Below are positions 62,665 to 64,000 of a stretch of DNA of 64,000 nt, piece by piece (position 1 is the first letter of the stretch; each line of letters opens with the position of its first letter). The translations under genes were made by a program, and so were the position numbers. The DNA comes from Butyrivibrio sp. CB08 (GTDB lineage Bacteria > Bacillota > Clostridia > Lachnospirales > Lachnospiraceae): NCBI RefSeq assembly GCF_003625485.1, contig NZ_RAIR01000006.1:124001-188000 (forward strand), in the 5' to 3' direction. The notes beneath the pieces were generated by a model. The model was given only the letters and a program-made list of their open reading frames with translations, did not search any database and had not been told where the DNA came from.

Positions 62665-64000
62665 ATGGCAAATTGGAACAATCTCGACACACTCAAATCT
62701 TTCCAGAATCTTTTCAATATCTCTAACGTTGATATTGCAGAAGAGATGGCTGGAACAAATGGCGCTGACAGAGTTAAGAAGTACTCAGTACCTATGGCAG
62801 CAGGCCTTTCTTTCAACTACGCTGCTAAGGAAGTTAACGATGAGATCTTAGATGCTCTTAAGGCACTTGCTACTGAGGCAGAGCTTTCAGAGAAGTTTGA
62901 AGCTCTTTACAACGGAGAGGTTATCAACACTGGTGAGAAGCGTCTTGTACTTCACCAGCTCACAAGAGGTCAGCTTGGAAACAAGGTCGTAGCTGACGGT
63001 GTGGATAAGAGAGAGTTCTATTTAAACGAGCAGAAGAAGATAGCAGAGTTCGCAAACAAGGTTCACGCTGGTGAGATCACAAACGCTAAGGGTGAGAAGT
63101 TCACAACAGTAGTTCAGATCGGTATTGGCGGATCAGACCTTGGCCCAAGAGCTATGTACCTTGCTCTTGAGAACTGGGCTAAGAAGAACGGATGCTTCAA
63201 GATGGAAGCTAAGTTCATCAGCAACGTAGATCCAGATGATGCATCAGCAGTTCTTAATTCTATCGACGTAGCTCATTCAATATTCATTCTTGTTTCTAAG
63301 TCAGGAACAACACTTGAGACTCTTACAAACGAGTCCTTCGTAATAGATGCTCTTAAGAAGCAGGGTCTTGATGCAAGCAAGCACATGATCGCAGTTACTT
63401 CTGAGACATCACCTCTTGCTAAGAGTGACAACTACCTTCAGGCATTCTTTATGGATGACTTCATTGGCGGACGTTATTCTTCAACATCAGGCGTTGGCGG
63501 AGCAGTTCTTTCTCTTGCATTTGGTCCTGAGATCTTCGCAAGATTCCTTGATGGCGCAGCAGCAGAAGATAAGCTTGCAGCAGAAAAAGATCTCTTAAAG
63601 AATCCAGCAATGCTCGATGCCCTTATCGGTGTTTATGAGAGAAACGTACTTGGCTATGACAGCACAGCAGTTCTTCCATACTCACAGGCACTTAGCCGCT
63701 TCCCAGCTCACCTTCAGCAGCTGGATATGGAGTCAAATGGTAAGAGCGTTAACAGATTTGGCGAGCCTATCGACTATGTAACAGGACCTATCATCTTTGG
63801 TGAGCCTGGTACAAACGGACAGCACTCATTCTACCAGCTCCTTCACCAGGGCACAGACATCATTCCTCTTCAGTTCATCGGCTTCAAGAACAGCCAGCTC
63901 AGGAACGATGTAGATATCCAGGGCAGCACAAGCCAGCAGAAGCTCTGCGCTAACGTTGCAGCTCAGATCGTAGCATTTGCCTGCGGTAAAGAGGATGACA
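62665..64000 (+). CDS. pgi: Glucose-6-phosphate isomerase (partial, C-terminus outside the window)
   Basis: The first 445 residues. The ATG at 62665 follows ACGGAGG. Family signatures are GIGGSDLGPRAMYL (about 152-165), SKSGTTLET (sugar-phosphate site) and the PGI signature GEPGTNGQHSFYQLLHQ. It interconverts glucose-6-phosphate and fructose-6-phosphate in glycolysis. It has its own promoter. The reading frame is open to the end of the window; only about 60-70 residues should be missing. Confidence 0.95.
   Translation, partial: MANWNNLDTLKSFQNLFNISNVDIAEEMAGTNGADRVKKYSVPMAAGLSFNYAAKEVNDEILDALKALATEAELSEKFEALYNGEVINTGEKRLVLHQLTRGQLGNKVVADGVDKREFYLNEQKKIAEFANKVHAGEITNAKGEKFTTVVQIGIGGSDLGPRAMYLALENWAKKNGCFKMEAKFISNVDPDDASAVLNSIDVAHSIFILVSKSGTTLETLTNESFVIDALKKQGLDASKHMIAVTSETSPLAKSDNYLQAFFMDDFIGGRYSSTSGVGGAVLSLAFGPEIFARFLDGAAAEDKLAAEKDLLKNPAMLDALIGVYERNVLGYDSTAVLPYSQALSRFPAHLQQLDMESNGKSVNRFGEPIDYVTGPIIFGEPGTNGQHSFYQLLHQGTDIIPLQFIGFKNSQLRNDVDIQGSTSQQKLCANVAAQIVAFACGKEDD

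Overview
The window is bacterial and carries a chromosomal replication origin. Gene content and family resemblance point to an anaerobic Firmicute of the Lachnospiraceae, Butyrivibrio or Pseudobutyrivibrio type: anaerobic ribonucleotide reductase, reverse rubrerythrin, DUF3881, DUF4446, YesM/YesN-type two-component genes, a T-box leader, and strong AGGAGG ribosome binding sites. This taxonomic call is inference; no rRNA gene is present.

The organising feature is oriC at about 42.45-44.70 kb, with DnaA boxes on both sides of dnaA. To its left most genes are on the minus strand, to its right most are on the plus strand, so the majority are co-directional with replication. The left core runs rpmH-rnpA-yidD-yidC-jag-mnmE-mnmG-rsmG, then three parS sites, then parA-parB-DUF4446-serS-DUF3881-deoD. 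The right core runs dnaA-dnaN-rlbA-recF-gyrB-gyrA, followed by a GGDEF protein and an ExoIII-type nuclease.

Outer left arm (0-31 kb): proS with its T-box leader (partial), a 2-keto-3-deoxygluconate-type kinase, a small membrane protein, a DUF975 protein, nrdD/nrdG, murI, an SH3 membrane protein, trxA/trmB, a D,D-carboxypeptidase, an exonuclease, esterases, gpx, a YlmH-like S4 protein, a C11 (clostripain-type) protease, and a transport/sensing block (19.9-28.6 kb). In that block a binding lipoprotein, a histidine kinase and an AraC-type response regulator precede a lipoprotein/fused permease/ATPase importer. The layout resembles HptA-HptS-HptR plus AfuABC hexose-phosphate systems better than an iron transporter. 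A tRNA-Arg(CCT) gene and an AraC/GyrI-like regulator follow.

Outer right arm (54-64 kb): an alpha/beta hydrolase, an MBOAT acyltransferase with an SGNH-like partner, murG, a TSCPD protein, a reverse rubrerythrin, an RpiR regulator-luxS-mtnN operon, a small secreted protein, and pgi running off the end.

The least ordinary DNA is non-coding. (1) A 2.34-kb composite IS4-family unit (13.71-16.05 kb), bounded by a 10-bp duplication, sits in the loop of the terminator shared by gpx and the S4 gene; removing it restores a perfect 12-bp hairpin. (2) A 265-nt imperfect palindrome fills the convergent DUF975/nrdG gap. (3) Three copies of a ~45-nt repeat lie between nrdD and nrdG. (4) Several genes have a -10 box so close to the start codon that the mRNA may be leaderless.
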